From Rhodothermales bacterium (GTDB taxonomy: Bacteria > Bacteroidota > Rhodothermia > Rhodothermales > JANQRZ01): a DNA stretch of 64,000 bases. Each line of letters starts with the position of its first letter. Position 1 is the stretch's first letter. The translations under genes were made by a program, and so were the position numbers. Location of the stretch: contig JBDUXZ010000016.1 of assembly GCA_039944855.1 (NCBI GenBank), forward strand, positions 62,001 through 126,000, given 5' to 3'. The notes below the pieces were generated by a model that saw only the letters and a program-made list of their open reading frames with translations, did not search any database and was not told the DNA's origin. Below are positions 1 to 8,227 of the stretch, one piece after another.

Positions 1-10
1 TGCTTTGAAA

Positions 11-34
11 GGGTAAAGGGTGAGGGGTAAAGGG
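11..34 (+). repeat. Heptamer array (GGGTAAA-type), left flank of four-helix gene
   Basis: Tandem heptamers GGGTAAA, GGGTGAG, GGGTAAA and a final GGG run directly into the four-helix-bundle gene. The last GGGAGG (32-37) sits where a Shine-Dalgarno sequence for the ATG at 43 would be. The same heptamer occurs in inverted orientation just after the gene (409-443), so the gene is bracketed by inverted short-tandem arrays. Confidence 0.85.
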
Positions 35-42
35 AGGTGGAA

Positions 43-405
43 ATGGAGAACCAGGCGCGAGATATTCTCAAGCGGTCGGAGGACTACGCGGTTCGAGCAG
101 TGAAGCTGTTTCAGCATTTGCAAGCCGGCGCGGATCGGGCGGGGTGGGTCCTCGGCAAGCAGTACCTCCGCTCGGCGACCTCTATCGGAGCCAACATCGA
201 GGAGGCACAGGATGCGGAGAGCCGGAAAGACTTCGTACACAAATACGGGATCGCACAGAAAGAGGCGCGGGAGAGCCGCTATTGGCTCCGCGTGATGGTT
301 CGCTCGGGTCTCGTATCCGAAGAAAGAATCGCCCCCCTCTTGCAAGAAGCGAACGAGCTTTACGCCGTCATCACCGCCATCATCCGCAACGCGAAGAGGG
401 TTTAG
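43..405 (+). CDS. Four-helix-bundle protein (S23 / 23S rRNA intervening-sequence family)
   Basis: The 120-residue product is entirely helical in character, with family-typical stretches RSATSIGANIEEAQ (about 44-57) and KEARESRYWL (about 72-81). Members are small pentameric four-helix bundles often encoded in rRNA intervening sequences or as solitary genes; their function is poorly known. I chose the ATG at 43 because a GGGAGG lies 6 bases upstream; an in-frame GTG at 37 is an alternative. No rRNA sequence surrounds it. The gene is a self-contained unit between inverted heptamer arrays, which suggests it arrived as a cassette. Confidence 0.85.
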   Translation: MENQARDILKRSEDYAVRAVKLFQHLQAGADRAGWVLGKQYLRSATSIGANIEEAQDAESRKDFVHKYGIAQKEARESRYWLRVMVRSGLVSEERIAPLLQEANELYAVITAIIRNAKRV

Positions 406-408
406 TAA

Positions 409-443
409 TTTACCCTTTACCCTTTACCCTTTACCCTTTAACC
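409..443 (-). repeat. Heptamer array (TTTACCC), right flank of four-helix gene
   Basis: Four perfect TTTACCC units followed by TTTAACC begin 4 bases after the four-helix gene's stop codon. This is the reverse complement of the GGGTAAA array at 11-34. The array lies between two convergent genes and has no other obvious role. Confidence 0.85.
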
Positions 444-447
444 TTTC

Positions 448-1173
448 TCACACGCCGACGCCGAGCGTCATCGTGGTGTACGTCTCGACGGGGCGGCCCT
501 CGTGGCGGCCGGGGCGGAAGCGCGTGCGGTTGACGGCGTCGAGGATGGCCTGCTCCACGCCGTATCCGATCTCGGCCACGCGCTCCTCGCGGTCGCGCTT
601 GTCGAGGAGGAAGCGGTCGACGATCTCGACCTCTTTGAGCCGGCCGCGCTCGTCGATGCGGAGACGGAGGCGGACGCGGGCGCGGATGCCGCGCCGCTCG
701 GCCTCGCGCGGGTAGTCCGGCAGCACGGGGCTGATCGTCTGCGGGCGCCGGTCGGCGCGCTCGACGAAGGTGGGGCGGGCGTCGGGTGAGCCTTCGGCTT
801 CGACGGGGCCGGGCGGTGCGTCGGGCAGGGCGATGTCAGCGTTCGGGCTTGTGTCGAGCGGCTCGAAGTCGATCTCGAGGTCGGGGATCGGGACGTCGTC
901 GGGGACTTCCACCGGGGGCAGGGTCGGCGGTGGGGGCGGGGCCGTGCGCGGCGACTGCGCCGTCGGCTCGATGAGTTCGAGCGGGATCTGCTCGTGAGGT
1001 GTGGCGACGTAGAGCGGGGGCGTAGCGCGCTCCTCGACAGGCCAGAGTCGGAACGCTAGAATTAAGAGCAGGAGGCTCGCCGCGAGCGTGGCGAGGATGC
1101 GCGGCCGGTAGAGCCGGTCGTGGCGCTCCGTGCGGAGGCGCGGCGGGGGGGAGGATGAGCGGGCGGAGGGCAC
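448..1173 (-). CDS. TonB family energy transducer
   Basis: The predicted protein has 241 residues: a short cytoplasmic segment, one membrane helix (ILATLAASLLLLILAF, about 27-42), a proline-rich periplasmic spacer (about 60-130) and a C-terminal TonB domain (about 150-241) with PDYPREAERRGIRARV. It would couple the inner-membrane proton-motive force to TonB-dependent outer-membrane receptors. I chose the GTG start at 1173 because a Bacteroidota-type -7 element (TATACTTG, minus strand, 1201-1208) lies just upstream. The open frame extends further, to 1566, but that part crosses the promoter and has no family similarity that I recognise. ExbB/ExbD genes are not in the window. Confidence 0.85.
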   Translation of the reverse strand: MPSARSSSPPPRLRTERHDRLYRPRILATLAASLLLLILAFRLWPVEERATPPLYVATPHEQIPLELIEPTAQSPRTAPPPPPTLPPVEVPDDVPIPDLEIDFEPLDTSPNADIALPDAPPGPVEAEGSPDARPTFVERADRRPQTISPVLPDYPREAERRGIRARVRLRLRIDERGRLKEVEIVDRFLLDKRDREERVAEIGYGVEQAILDAVNRTRFRPGRHEGRPVETYTTMTLGVGV

Positions 1174-1200
1174 GAAGAGAGAACGGGGAGGGTCGCGCCG

Positions 1201-1208
1201 CAAGTATA
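1201..1208 (-). promoter_or_regulatory. Promoter -7 element of tonB-family gene
   Basis: On the minus strand the sequence reads TATACTTG, matching 7 of 8 bases of the Bacteroidota TAnnTTTG element. Transcription would begin about 20 bases before the GTG at 1173. Confidence 0.5.
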
Positions 1209-1274
1209 GCGAGCGTCCCGGTGTGAAAAGAGGCAGAAAGGAGGGGCGCGTCGGCCCGACACGTGGCGGTGCTC

Positions 1275-1305
1275 TTGATCCGGCTGGACCTGCACGGTAG
1301 TTTTG
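1275..1305 (+). promoter_or_regulatory. Promoter reading toward carA (TTG-N20-TAGTTTTG)
   Basis: A TTG (1275-1277) is followed after 20 bases by TAGTTTTG (1298-1305), a perfect match to the Bacteroidota TAnnTTTG element. The predicted start of transcription, about 1311, lies some 300 bases upstream of carA. The transcript would cross a short arginine-rich reading frame and a terminator hairpin before reaching carA. Confidence 0.6.
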
Positions 1306-1320
1306 CCCCCGAGTCTTGCC

Positions 1321-1467
1321 ATGAGCCTCCGTGAAACTCGCGCTCGACGGAACCGCCGTTTTCGCGGCCCCGTTCATCCGCGAACCGACCGATCTTCCCC
1401 CAACCCGTGCCCGGCGTCTTCCTCCTCCTGCCCGATCCTCACGGTGCCGAGCGCTCCGCTCCGCTGA
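1321..1467 (+). CDS. Putative Arg-rich leader peptide upstream of carA
   Basis: A 48-codon frame opens with ATG about 10 bases after the predicted transcription start. Its TGA ends on the first base of the terminator stem at 1467. Nine of the first 24 residues are arginine (MSLRETRARRNRRFRG is its start). The carAB product feeds arginine synthesis, so an arginine-sensing leader is possible. There is no clear Shine-Dalgarno, and GC-rich frames are often Arg-rich by chance. I see no clear alternative pairing with the terminator arms, so this is suggestive only. Confidence 0.3.
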   Translation: MSLRETRARRNRRFRGPVHPRTDRSSPNPCPASSSSCPILTVPSAPLR

Positions 1468-1497
1468 GCCTTCCCGTTTCGGGAGGGCTTTTTTTGT
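1467..1497 (+). terminator. Intrinsic terminator/attenuator before carA
   Basis: Arms AGCCTTCCCG and CGGGAGGGCT (one G-T pair) close a 3-base loop and are followed by seven T residues. No annotated plus-strand gene ends here, so it terminates either a small leader transcript or reads as an attenuator about 110 bases before carA. Confidence 0.75.
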
Positions 1498-1606
1498 ATC
1501 AATCGGGCAACGACGCTCCCTGTTGACGCCGTCCATCACGCGGCGGAACGCCCTTTGATCTCGCACCCGACCTCTCCCTCTGCCTCCACTTCAGTCCCAC
1601 TGCTCC

Positions 1607-2758
1607 ATGAAGCCTGAGTCCACGCCTGCCCGCCGCCCCGCCAAACTCGCGCTCGAAGACGGCACCGTCGTCACCGGTCTCGCCGTCGGCTATGTCGGCG
1701 AGACGGCGGGGGAGCTGTGCTTCAACACGAGCATGGCTGGCTACCAGGAGATCATGACCGACCCGAGCTACGTCGGGCAGATCATGATGATGACGTACCC
1801 CCACATCGGCAACTACGGCGCGTCCGAGCAGGACCTCGAAGCCGACGGCCCGCGCGTCGCCGGCCTCGTCACGCGGGCGTTCGTCGATCACTACTCGAAC
1901 GAGAACGCCGACGAGAGCTTTGAGGATTGGATGCATCGGCACGGGCTCGTCGGCATCACCGGCGTCGACACGCGGCGGCTCGTGCGGCACATTCGCGAAG
2001 GCGGCGTGCAGAACGCCGTCATCTCCGCGACCGACCTCGACGACGCCAGCCTCGTCGCGAAGGCGAAGGCGCACCCGAGCATGGCCGGGCTCGAACTCGC
2101 CAGCCGCGTCACCACACCCGAGCCCTACGACTTCCACCTCGACGGGAAGACCGACCCCGACGGCCCGCGCATCGCCGTCTACGACTACGGCGTCAAGCGC
2201 AACATCCTCCGCTCGTTCGCCCGCCGCGGCTGCGCCGTCCGCGTCTTCCCCGCCGATACCCCGCTTGATGCCGTGCTCGCGTGGAACCCCGACGGCCTCT
2301 TCTTCTCGAACGGCCCCGGCGATCCCCGCGCGATGCCCGAAGCCATCGAGACGGCGAAGGAGGCGGCGGAGGGCGACGTGCCCGTCTTCGGCATCTGCCT
2401 CGGCCACCAGCTCATGGCACTCGCCTCCGGGATGGAAGTCTACAAAATGAAAGTCGGCCACCGGGGCGCGAACCAGCCCGTCAAAAACCTCGACCGCGGT
2501 CACGTCGAGATCTCGACGCAGAACCACGGCTTCGCGGTGGAAGAGGACTCGATCACTGACGGCGTGGCGCGCGTCACGCACCAGAACCTCAACGACGGGA
2601 CCGTCGAGGGCCTCCGCTTCGCCGCGTACCCCGGCCTCTCGGTGCAGTACCACCCCGAGTCCTCGCCCGGCCCCCACGATAGCGCGTACCTCTTCGACGA
2701 GTTCCTCGACCTCGTCCGCGAGACGCGAGGCATCCCCGCCCGCCCCGAAACCGCGTAA
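1607..2758 (+). CDS. carA: Carbamoyl-phosphate synthase small (glutaminase) subunit
   Basis: The 383-residue protein has the full-length small-chain layout. The N-terminal domain (about 10-145) has FNTSMAGYQEIMTDPSY. The C-terminal class I glutamine amidotransferase domain (about 185-375) has the nucleophile in GICLGHQ and the His/Glu pair in QYHPESSPGP. It hydrolyses glutamine and channels ammonia to CarB for carbamoyl phosphate, used in arginine and pyrimidine synthesis. carB follows after two small genes rather than directly. A promoter, a short frame and a terminator hairpin lie upstream. Confidence 0.97.
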   Translation: MKPESTPARRPAKLALEDGTVVTGLAVGYVGETAGELCFNTSMAGYQEIMTDPSYVGQIMMMTYPHIGNYGASEQDLEADGPRVAGLVTRAFVDHYSNENADESFEDWMHRHGLVGITGVDTRRLVRHIREGGVQNAVISATDLDDASLVAKAKAHPSMAGLELASRVTTPEPYDFHLDGKTDPDGPRIAVYDYGVKRNILRSFARRGCAVRVFPADTPLDAVLAWNPDGLFFSNGPGDPRAMPEAIETAKEAAEGDVPVFGICLGHQLMALASGMEVYKMKVGHRGANQPVKNLDRGHVEISTQNHGFAVEEDSITDGVARVTHQNLNDGTVEGLRFAAYPGLSVQYHPESSPGPHDSAYLFDEFLDLVRETRGIPARPETA

Positions 2759-2892
2759 CCCTATGGCCGAGCCCGACCCCCGCTCCCACATTCGCCGTGT
2801 CGTCGGGCGCACCACGCCGCGCTCCCCGGTCGCTGTCGTGTGGCGCCTGCGGTGCGAACTCGCCGCGCTCGGTCTCCTCCCACCCAACGCCG

Positions 2893-3348
2893 ATGGACAC
2901 GTTCGCAAGCTTGTTGGCCGCGCTCGGCCGCGCCGGGGTTGACTTCGTGGTCGTCGGCGGGCTCGCCGTGGCCTTCGTGGGCTACGCGCGCGTCACGGAC
3001 GACGTGGATATCCTCGTCGACGCCGATCCTGCCAACCTCCGCTCCATGCTCGACGTGCTCACCGGCTTCGGCGAGGGCGCAGCAGCCGAGCTATCCCCGG
3101 ACGATTTCCCCATGGAAGAGGGCTGCGTCCGCGTCGCCGAGACGTTCGACCTCGACATCTTTACCCAGATGAGCGGGCTTACCTACGCTGACTTGCTGCT
3201 CCAGACCGCTACCCAAGAAGTTGAAGGTGTGCCCATCCGTCACCTCACCGCCGAGGGGCTCCTCCGTCTCAAAACCGACTCCCTCCGCCCCAAAGATCAG
3301 CTCGACGTGGCCGCGCTCCGCGCAATCCTGCGTGGCGAGCAGCCGTAA
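2893..3348 (+). CDS. Nucleotidyltransferase-fold protein (DUF6036-like)
   Basis: The 151-residue protein resembles minimal nucleotidyltransferases that often act as antitoxins or orphan adenylyltransferases. VDFVVVGGLAVAFVG (about 16-30) is the GG-containing helix-strand, followed by the acidic pair in TDDVDILVD (about 35-43). The C-terminal LLRLKTDSLRPKDQLDV is typical of the DUF6036/AbiEii-like group. No toxin partner is adjacent; the neighbours are carA and a 78-residue protein. I chose the ATG at 2893; an upstream in-frame GTG at 2797 gives an extension without family similarity. Confidence 0.7.
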   Translation: MDTFASLLAALGRAGVDFVVVGGLAVAFVGYARVTDDVDILVDADPANLRSMLDVLTGFGEGAAAELSPDDFPMEEGCVRVAETFDLDIFTQMSGLTYADLLLQTATQEVEGVPIRHLTAEGLLRLKTDSLRPKDQLDVAALRAILRGEQP

Positions 3349-3360
3349 CCTCCCGACTCC

Positions 3361-3597
3361 ATGGCGACCGAACGCAAAGCCCACATCGTCTACTTCGACC
3401 CGAGCTGGCCCGGTGAGGGCGAGAGCATCCGTGCCCTCAACGCCCTCATGAACGACGGCTGGCTCCCGATCCATACGACCGGGATGGGCGGGGCCGCGAC
3501 CGGCGCGCCGGCCGGTGCCGACGTGCAATCCGGCTACGCCGCCCTCGTCATCCTCCAGCGCGAGCGCGAATACGCCGTCAGCGGCTTCGGTAGCTGA
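3361..3597 (+). CDS. Hypothetical protein, 78 residues
   Basis: This small soluble protein begins [20 protein letters not shown] and has a glycine/alanine-rich middle and an [12 protein letters not shown] end. I do not recognise the family. Its start lies 12 bases after the nucleotidyltransferase-like gene and its stop about 50 bases before carB, so it is probably co-transcribed with them. The strand pattern followed by the final hydrophobic [10 protein letters not shown] suggests a compact alpha/beta fold. No signal peptide or membrane segment is present. Confidence 0.6.
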   Translation: MATERKAHIVYFDPSWPGEGESIRALNALMNDGWLPIHTTGMGGAATGAPAGADVQSGYAALVILQREREYAVSGFGS

Positions 3598-3620
3598 GCG
3601 CGCGCACCCGAATGTATCTG

Positions 3621-3646
3621 TAGGGGCACGATGCATCGTGCCCCTA
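3621..3646. repeat. Intergenic palindrome, GTAGGGGC family
   Basis: Perfect 26-base palindrome with half-site TAGGGGCACGATG, immediately before carB. It belongs to the same family as the copies at 18971, 40805, 40843, 46550 and 58299. It could fold as a hairpin in the carB leader. Confidence 0.85.
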
Positions 3647-3649
3647 CCC

Positions 3650-6496
3650 ATGAACCCACCCCCGACTGTGCCCAAACGTACCGACATCCACAAGATCCTC
3701 CTCATCGGCAGCGGCCCCATCGTCATCGGGCAGGCCTGCGAATTCGACTACTCCGGCAGCCAGGCCTCGAAAGCGCTCCGCGAGGAGGGGTACGAGGTCG
3801 TCCTCGTCAACTCGAACCCGGCCACGATCATGACCGACCCGGTCATGGCGGACAAGGTCTACCTCCAAGAGCTAACGCCGAAGTCCATCAAGCGCATCGT
3901 CGAGATCGAGAAGCCCGACGCGGTCCTCCCGACGATGGGCGGGCAGACGGCGCTGAACCTCGCCGAAGTCCTCCACGAAGAGGGGTACTGGAAGAAGATG
4001 GGCGTCGACGTGATCGGCGTGGACATCGACGCGATCCGCATCACCGAAGACCGGCAGCAGTTCCGCGACCTGATGGAGCGGATCGGCATCGACCAGGCGC
4101 GGAGCAAGGTGGCGAAGAGCCTGCTCGAAGCCAAAGAGATCGCCCAGGATCTCGGGGGCGAGCCGATTGTGATCCGGCCGAGCTTCACAATGGGCGGTGC
4201 CGGCGGCGGCATCGTCTGGCGCCACGACGAGTTCGACCGCAAGGTGACGCGCGGTCTGGAGCTCTCGCCCGTCCACGAAGTCCTCATCGAAGAGTGCCTG
4301 TACGGGTGGAAGGAGTACGAGCTCGAACTGCTCCGCGACAGCGCCGAGAACGTCATCATCGTCTGCTCGATCGAGAACCTCGACCCGATGGGCGTGCACA
4401 CGGGCGATAGCGTGACCGTCGCCCCGCAGCAGACGCTCACCGACAAGCAGTTCCAGCAGATGCGCGACGCCGCCATCAAGGCGATGCGCTCGATCGGGAC
4501 CTTCGCGGGCGGCTGCAACATCCAGTTCGCGTTCCACCCGCAGACGGGGCGGATGGTCGTCATCGAGATCAACCCGCGCGTCTCGCGCTCCTCGGCCCTC
4601 GCGTCGAAGGCGACGGGCTATCCGATCGCCAAAGTCGCCGCCCGCCTCGCCGTCGGGTACACGCTCGACGAGCTGCCGAATGAGGTGACGGGCACGTCGG
4701 CCTGCTTCGAGCCGGCCATCGACTACGTCGTGACGAAGGTGCCGCGCTTCAACTTCGAGAAGTTCGAGGGCGTGGACGAGGAACTGACGACGCAGATGAA
4801 GGCCGTCGGCGAGGTGATGGCGATCGGGCGGACGTTCACCGAGTCGCTCCAGAAAGCGTGGCAGAGCATGGAGCTGGGCTATGCCGGGCTCGGCGCCGAC
4901 CGCGAGCCGGACAGCCGGGCAGCGGTCCGCGAGCGGCTCAGCAAGTCGTATTGGGACCGCACGCTCCAGATCCGCAGCGCGTTTACGCACGGCGCGAGCG
5001 TCGAAGAGATCGCCGACATCACGAAAGTCGATCCGTGGTTCCTCTACCAGATCCGCGCCCTCGTCGAAGTCGAACGCGCCCTCGCCGAGCATCCGCTGCA
5101 CGACCTCGACCGGGACCTGATGCTGCGGGCGAAGCAGCACGGCTTCTCCGACCGGCAGATCGCCTTTCTCGTGCAGGACGACGTCACCGAGCCCGACGTG
5201 CGCGACCACCGGAAGTCGCTCGGGCTGAAGCCGACGTTCCGGCTCGTCGACACGTGCGCGGGCGAGTTCGAGGCGAAGACGCCTTATTTCTACTCGACCT
5301 ACGACCTCGGCGAGAACGAGAGCCCGGTGTCGGACCGGGAGAAGATCCTCATCCTCGGCTCCGGCCCGAACCGGATCGGGCAGGGCATCGAGTTCGACTA
5401 CTCGTGCGTCCACGGCGTCCTCGCGACGAAGGAGATGGGCTACGAGGCGATCATGATCAACTGCAACCCCGAGACCGTCTCGACCGACTTCGACGTGGCC
5501 GACAAGCTCTACTTCGAGCCGGTCTTCTGGGAGCGCGTCTTCGACGTGATCGAGCACGAGCAGCCGACCGGGTGCATCGTCCAGCTCGGCGGGCAGACCG
5601 CCATCAAGCTCGCCGACGACATCGAGAAGCGTGGTATTCGCATCTTCGGGACGCAGTATTCGAAGATGGACCTCGCCGAAGACCGGGGCAAGTTCTCCGA
5701 GATCCTGAAGGAGCTGGAGATCCCGTCGCCGCCCTACGGCATGGCGCACGACGTGGACGAGGCCGTCGCCGTGGCCGAGCATATCGGCTACCCGATCCTG
5801 ATCCGGCCGAGCTACGTCCTCGGCGGGCAGGGGATGCGCATCGCCATCAACAAAGAGGAGGTGGCGGAGTACGTCGCCGACATCCTGCGGACGATGCCGG
5901 GCAACGAGATCCTGCTCGACCTCTACCTCGAGAACGCGGTCGAGGTGGACTGCGACTGCATCTACGACGGCGACGAGCTCGAAGTCTGCGGCATCCTCCA
6001 GCACATCGAGCCCGCCGGCGTCCACTCGGGCGACTCGACGGCCGTGCTCCCGCCGTACTCGCTTTCTGACACGGTGCAGGCAACGATCCGCCGCTACACC
6101 GAGGACATTGCGCGTCGGCTCGAAGTGCGCGGGCTCATCAACGTGCAGTACGCCATCAAAGACGAGACGGTGTACGTGATCGAGGCGAACCCGCGCGCGA
6201 GCCGGACCGTCCCGTTCATCGCCAAAGCCACCGGCATCGCCTACGCCAATATCGCCACGAAGGTCATGCTCGGCGAAAAGCTCGCGACGTTCCGCGCGGC
6301 CGGTCAGATGGAGAGCACGCTGACGGGCTACGCTGTGAAAGAGCCCGTCTTCTCGTGGGAGAAATTCCCCGAGGTGCGAAAGGAGCTCGGCCCCGAGATG
6401 AAGTCCACCGGCGAGTCGATTGTGTTCGTGGACGACCTCGACGACGAGCACTTTTCGAAGCCGTACGAGATGCGCAACCTCTACCTCTCGCGCTGA
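3650..6496 (+). CDS. carB: Carbamoyl-phosphate synthase large subunit, lacking the MGS domain
   Basis: The 948-residue protein contains two homologous synthetase halves. The first starts [20 protein letters not shown] (about 15-34) and the second [20 protein letters not shown], each followed by an ATP-grasp domain with paired glycine-rich loops. It uses CarA-derived ammonia, bicarbonate and two ATP to make carbamoyl phosphate. The protein ends at ...[11 protein letters not shown] and lacks the ~130-residue C-terminal methylglyoxal-synthase-like domain that binds UMP and ornithine in E. coli CarB (1073 residues). Shorter CarB proteins occur in Bacteroidota. The ATG at 3650 follows a 26-bp palindrome. 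Confidence 0.97.
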   Translation: MNPPPTVPKRTDIHKILLIGSGPIVIGQACEFDYSGSQASKALREEGYEVVLVNSNPATIMTDPVMADKVYLQELTPKSIKRIVEIEKPDAVLPTMGGQTALNLAEVLHEEGYWKKMGVDVIGVDIDAIRITEDRQQFRDLMERIGIDQARSKVAKSLLEAKEIAQDLGGEPIVIRPSFTMGGAGGGIVWRHDEFDRKVTRGLELSPVHEVLIEECLYGWKEYELELLRDSAENVIIVCSIENLDPMGVHTGDSVTVAPQQTLTDKQFQQMRDAAIKAMRSIGTFAGGCNIQFAFHPQTGRMVVIEINPRVSRSSALASKATGYPIAKVAARLAVGYTLDELPNEVTGTSACFEPAIDYVVTKVPRFNFEKFEGVDEELTTQMKAVGEVMAIGRTFTESLQKAWQSMELGYAGLGADREPDSRAAVRERLSKSYWDRTLQIRSAFTHGASVEEIADITKVDPWFLYQIRALVEVERALAEHPLHDLDRDLMLRAKQHGFSDRQIAFLVQDDVTEPDVRDHRKSLGLKPTFRLVDTCAGEFEAKTPYFYSTYDLGENESPVSDREKILILGSGPNRIGQGIEFDYSCVHGVLATKEMGYEAIMINCNPETVSTDFDVADKLYFEPVFWERVFDVIEHEQPTGCIVQLGGQTAIKLADDIEKRGIRIFGTQYSKMDLAEDRGKFSEILKELEIPSPPYGMAHDVDEAVAVAEHIGYPILIRPSYVLGGQGMRIAINKEEVAEYVADILRTMPGNEILLDLYLENAVEVDCDCIYDGDELEVCGILQHIEPAGVHSGDSTAVLPPYSLSDTVQATIRRYTEDIARRLEVRGLINVQYAIKDETVYVIEANPRASRTVPFIAKATGIAYANIATKVMLGEKLATFRAAGQMESTLTGYAVKEPVFSWEKFPEVRKELGPEMKSTGESIVFVDDLDDEHFSKPYEMRNLYLSR

Positions 6497-7275
6497 TGCT
6501 CTACCTCATGGCGCGCTATCTCCTCCTCTTGTTCGTCGTACTACCGCTGGCGGGGTGCGTTTCTCTCACTGGCCGCCCGCCGGACTTTGCGCCTTACTCG
6601 GTCTACGTCGAGGCCCTCGTGGCCGAACAACCAGAAGCGTTCGCCCCGTTCGTCCGTGAGGCAATGGCAGGCACCGTCATCGTAGGCGATGCACCCGCAC
6701 CGCCGGGGGCGCAGTACATCGCCCGACTCCGCTCGCATCCGGCGGGGACGCACCTCCGCATCGAGCGGCGGTTGAATGAGCCGGGGTTTTACGACGGGAC
6801 CCAGCTCTCGGAACTCTACCTCAAAGCTGTTCGCGCGTGGGAGGGGGACGACCGCTTCCCCGAGCCCCACCGGGCACGCTACATCCCACAGGCGAGCGCG
6901 CCGACGTGCATCACTGATACGACGGCGACCGGCCTCGCTCCACCACCCGATCCTCCAGAGCTCGAAGACGAGGAGGAGACGTTCATCGTCGTGGAGCAGC
7001 CCCCGGCGCTTGTGGGCGGCCTACGCGCACTGCAGAAACGTATTCGTTATCCCGAGCTTGCGCGGCGGAAAGGCATCGAAGGGATCGTGATGACCACATT
7101 CGTCGTCGACGAGCAGGGGAATGTGCCCTGCATCGACATCGTGAACGGCTTGCCTTACGGGATCAACGAAGAGGTACTTGCGGCCGTGCAGGACTTGGAG
7201 TTCCGGCCTGGTACGCAGCGGGGGGAACCGGTGAAGGTGCGGTTTTCCCTCCCGGTGAAGTTCCGCCTCCGCTAG
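6496..7275 (+). CDS. Lipoprotein with TonB C-terminal domain
   Basis: The ATG overlaps the carB stop by one base (an ATG at 6508 is also possible). The N-terminus YLLLLFVVLPLAGC is a lipoprotein signal with lipobox LAGC, so the protein is probably lipid-anchored on a membrane. Residues about 165-259 form a TonB C-terminal domain, with LVGGLRALQKRIRYPELARR and a final PGTQRGEPVKVRFSLP. It lacks the N-terminal inner-membrane helix and proline-rich spacer of true TonB, so it cannot work as a normal energy transducer. The final block is nearly identical to that of the protein at 49669-50055. Confidence 0.8.
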   Translation: MLYLMARYLLLLFVVLPLAGCVSLTGRPPDFAPYSVYVEALVAEQPEAFAPFVREAMAGTVIVGDAPAPPGAQYIARLRSHPAGTHLRIERRLNEPGFYDGTQLSELYLKAVRAWEGDDRFPEPHRARYIPQASAPTCITDTTATGLAPPPDPPELEDEEETFIVVEQPPALVGGLRALQKRIRYPELARRKGIEGIVMTTFVVDEQGNVPCIDIVNGLPYGINEEVLAAVQDLEFRPGTQRGEPVKVRFSLPVKFRLR

Positions 7276-7324
7276 GGCGCACCCACCTAGTCTTACCCTA
7301 CGTGATCCGCAACTCCCTCAGCCG

Positions 7325-7371
7325 AAAAGAAAAAAGGCGTGGAGCGAGACGATGTGTCCGCTCCACGCCTT
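7325..7371 (-). terminator. Intrinsic terminator (minus strand)
   Basis: A 13-bp perfect stem (AAGGCGTGGAGCG with its complement, 7334-7346 and 7359-7371) is followed on the minus strand by a T-rich tract (7325-7333). It ends the transcript of the small gene at 7396-7581. Confidence 0.85.
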
Positions 7372-7395
7372 CGAAATGTGGGGGAGGAGCGGGGC

Positions 7396-7581
7396 TTAGC
7401 CCGCTGCGGCGAGTTCGCCGTCGAAGAGGTGGTCGTAGACGTCGTCCTCAGTGAAGGTGAGGGCGCCGTCGAAGGAGAGGATGGGATTCCGCACGAGGCG
7501 GTAGAAGGTGTACGGCGTGGCGGCGGCGACGAGCGCCACCCAGAAAGCACGCTGGTAGATCGAGGGGATAGGCATGGTCAT
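7396..7581 (-). CDS. Small putative membrane protein, 61 residues
   Basis: The product, beginning MTMPIPSIYQRAFWVALVAA, has one hydrophobic segment (about 11-27) followed by an acidic tail (LTFTEDDVYDHLFDGELAAAG). I recognise no family. It is supported by its own strong intrinsic terminator just downstream. An internal ATG at 7575 is an alternative start. It may be an envelope micropeptide; no function can be assigned. Confidence 0.55.
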   Translation of the reverse strand: MTMPIPSIYQRAFWVALVAAATPYTFYRLVRNPILSFDGALTFTEDDVYDHLFDGELAAAG

Positions 7582-7680
7582 AGTCAGGATGATTGACACG
7601 ATGCGGCATATATTCCGCAATGCGGCATTGGTTCTGCGCGCCATGTTAAGTATGTGTGCTGTTTTCCCTCCGGTCCACCG

Positions 7681-7712
7681 TTGCGCACTGGACTCGCGGA
7701 CCGGTATTCTTG
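7681..7712 (+). promoter_or_regulatory. Promoter of SCP2-like gene
   Basis: A TTG (7681-7683) is followed after 21 bases by TATTCTTG (7705-7712), a close match to TAnnTTTG, leaving a leader of about 25 bases before the ATG at 7744. Confidence 0.6.
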
Positions 7713-7743
7713 GACTCCCTCTCACCCTTGCTCCTCGTCCCCT

Positions 7744-8181
7744 ATGGCTGCCCCTCAATATTGGACCCCCGAGTTCGTCGAGGCGTTCGTCGAAGCGATG
7801 AACGACGATGCCGACTTCCAAAAGACGGCGGGCTCGTTCTCGAACACGATCATCTTCCGCTGCCTCGATCACCCGACCGGGCAGGACATCGAAGCCGCCT
7901 ACACCTTCGAGGACGGTGAGGTGACGGATGTCCAACTCTGGATGGAAGACGCCGGCTCGGACGATTTTCGCGACGACCCGTTCGACAAATCCGCAGCCCT
8001 CGCCCGCGCGACGGCGCCGTACCGTATCTGGGTCAAGCTCGACAAAGGGGAGATGACGCCGCTCGGTGCGCTGACCTCGCCTGACTACGTGATCGAAGGC
8101 CCGAAGCTCAAAATCATGTCGAACATGGGCGTGCTCAACGGCATGGGCGACGTCGCCTCCCACGTCGAGAAGACGTATTAG
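7744..8181 (+). CDS. SCP2 sterol-binding-domain-like protein
   Basis: The 145-residue soluble protein fits a single SCP2 fold. An acidic helix (EFVEAFVEAMNDDADF) and beta strands (NTIIFRCLDHP, DIEAAYTFEDGEV) are followed by the characteristic WVKLDKGEMTPLGALTSPDY block. A C-terminal helix follows that ends with VASHVEKTY. SCP2-like domains bind lipids or acyl-CoA. The next genes encode a phasin-like protein and a wax-ester synthase, consistent with a role in neutral lipid or polyester metabolism. That link is inferred from context. Confidence 0.7.
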   Translation: MAAPQYWTPEFVEAFVEAMNDDADFQKTAGSFSNTIIFRCLDHPTGQDIEAAYTFEDGEVTDVQLWMEDAGSDDFRDDPFDKSAALARATAPYRIWVKLDKGEMTPLGALTSPDYVIEGPKLKIMSNMGVLNGMGDVASHVEKTY

Positions 8182-8227
8182 CCGCCGCACATTCTCTCAG
8201 CAGCCTCCTATCCAGCCCCCTCCCGTC

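Noticed and set aside
1174-1566. N-terminal extension of the TonB-family protein
   Set aside because: The frame is open to 1566, but the extra ~130 residues cross the promoter and, on the opposite strand, the carA leader and terminator, and look non-coding.
2763-2942. 59-codon frame starting 4 bases after carA
   Set aside because: It is in a position suited to coupling, but is Arg/Pro-rich, overlaps the nucleotidyltransferase start by about 50 bases in another frame, and resembles nothing. I could not support it as a gene.
3872-6451. 859-codon minus-strand frame opposite carB
   Set aside because: Shadow of carB; composition typical of the antisense of high-GC genes and no recognisable domain.
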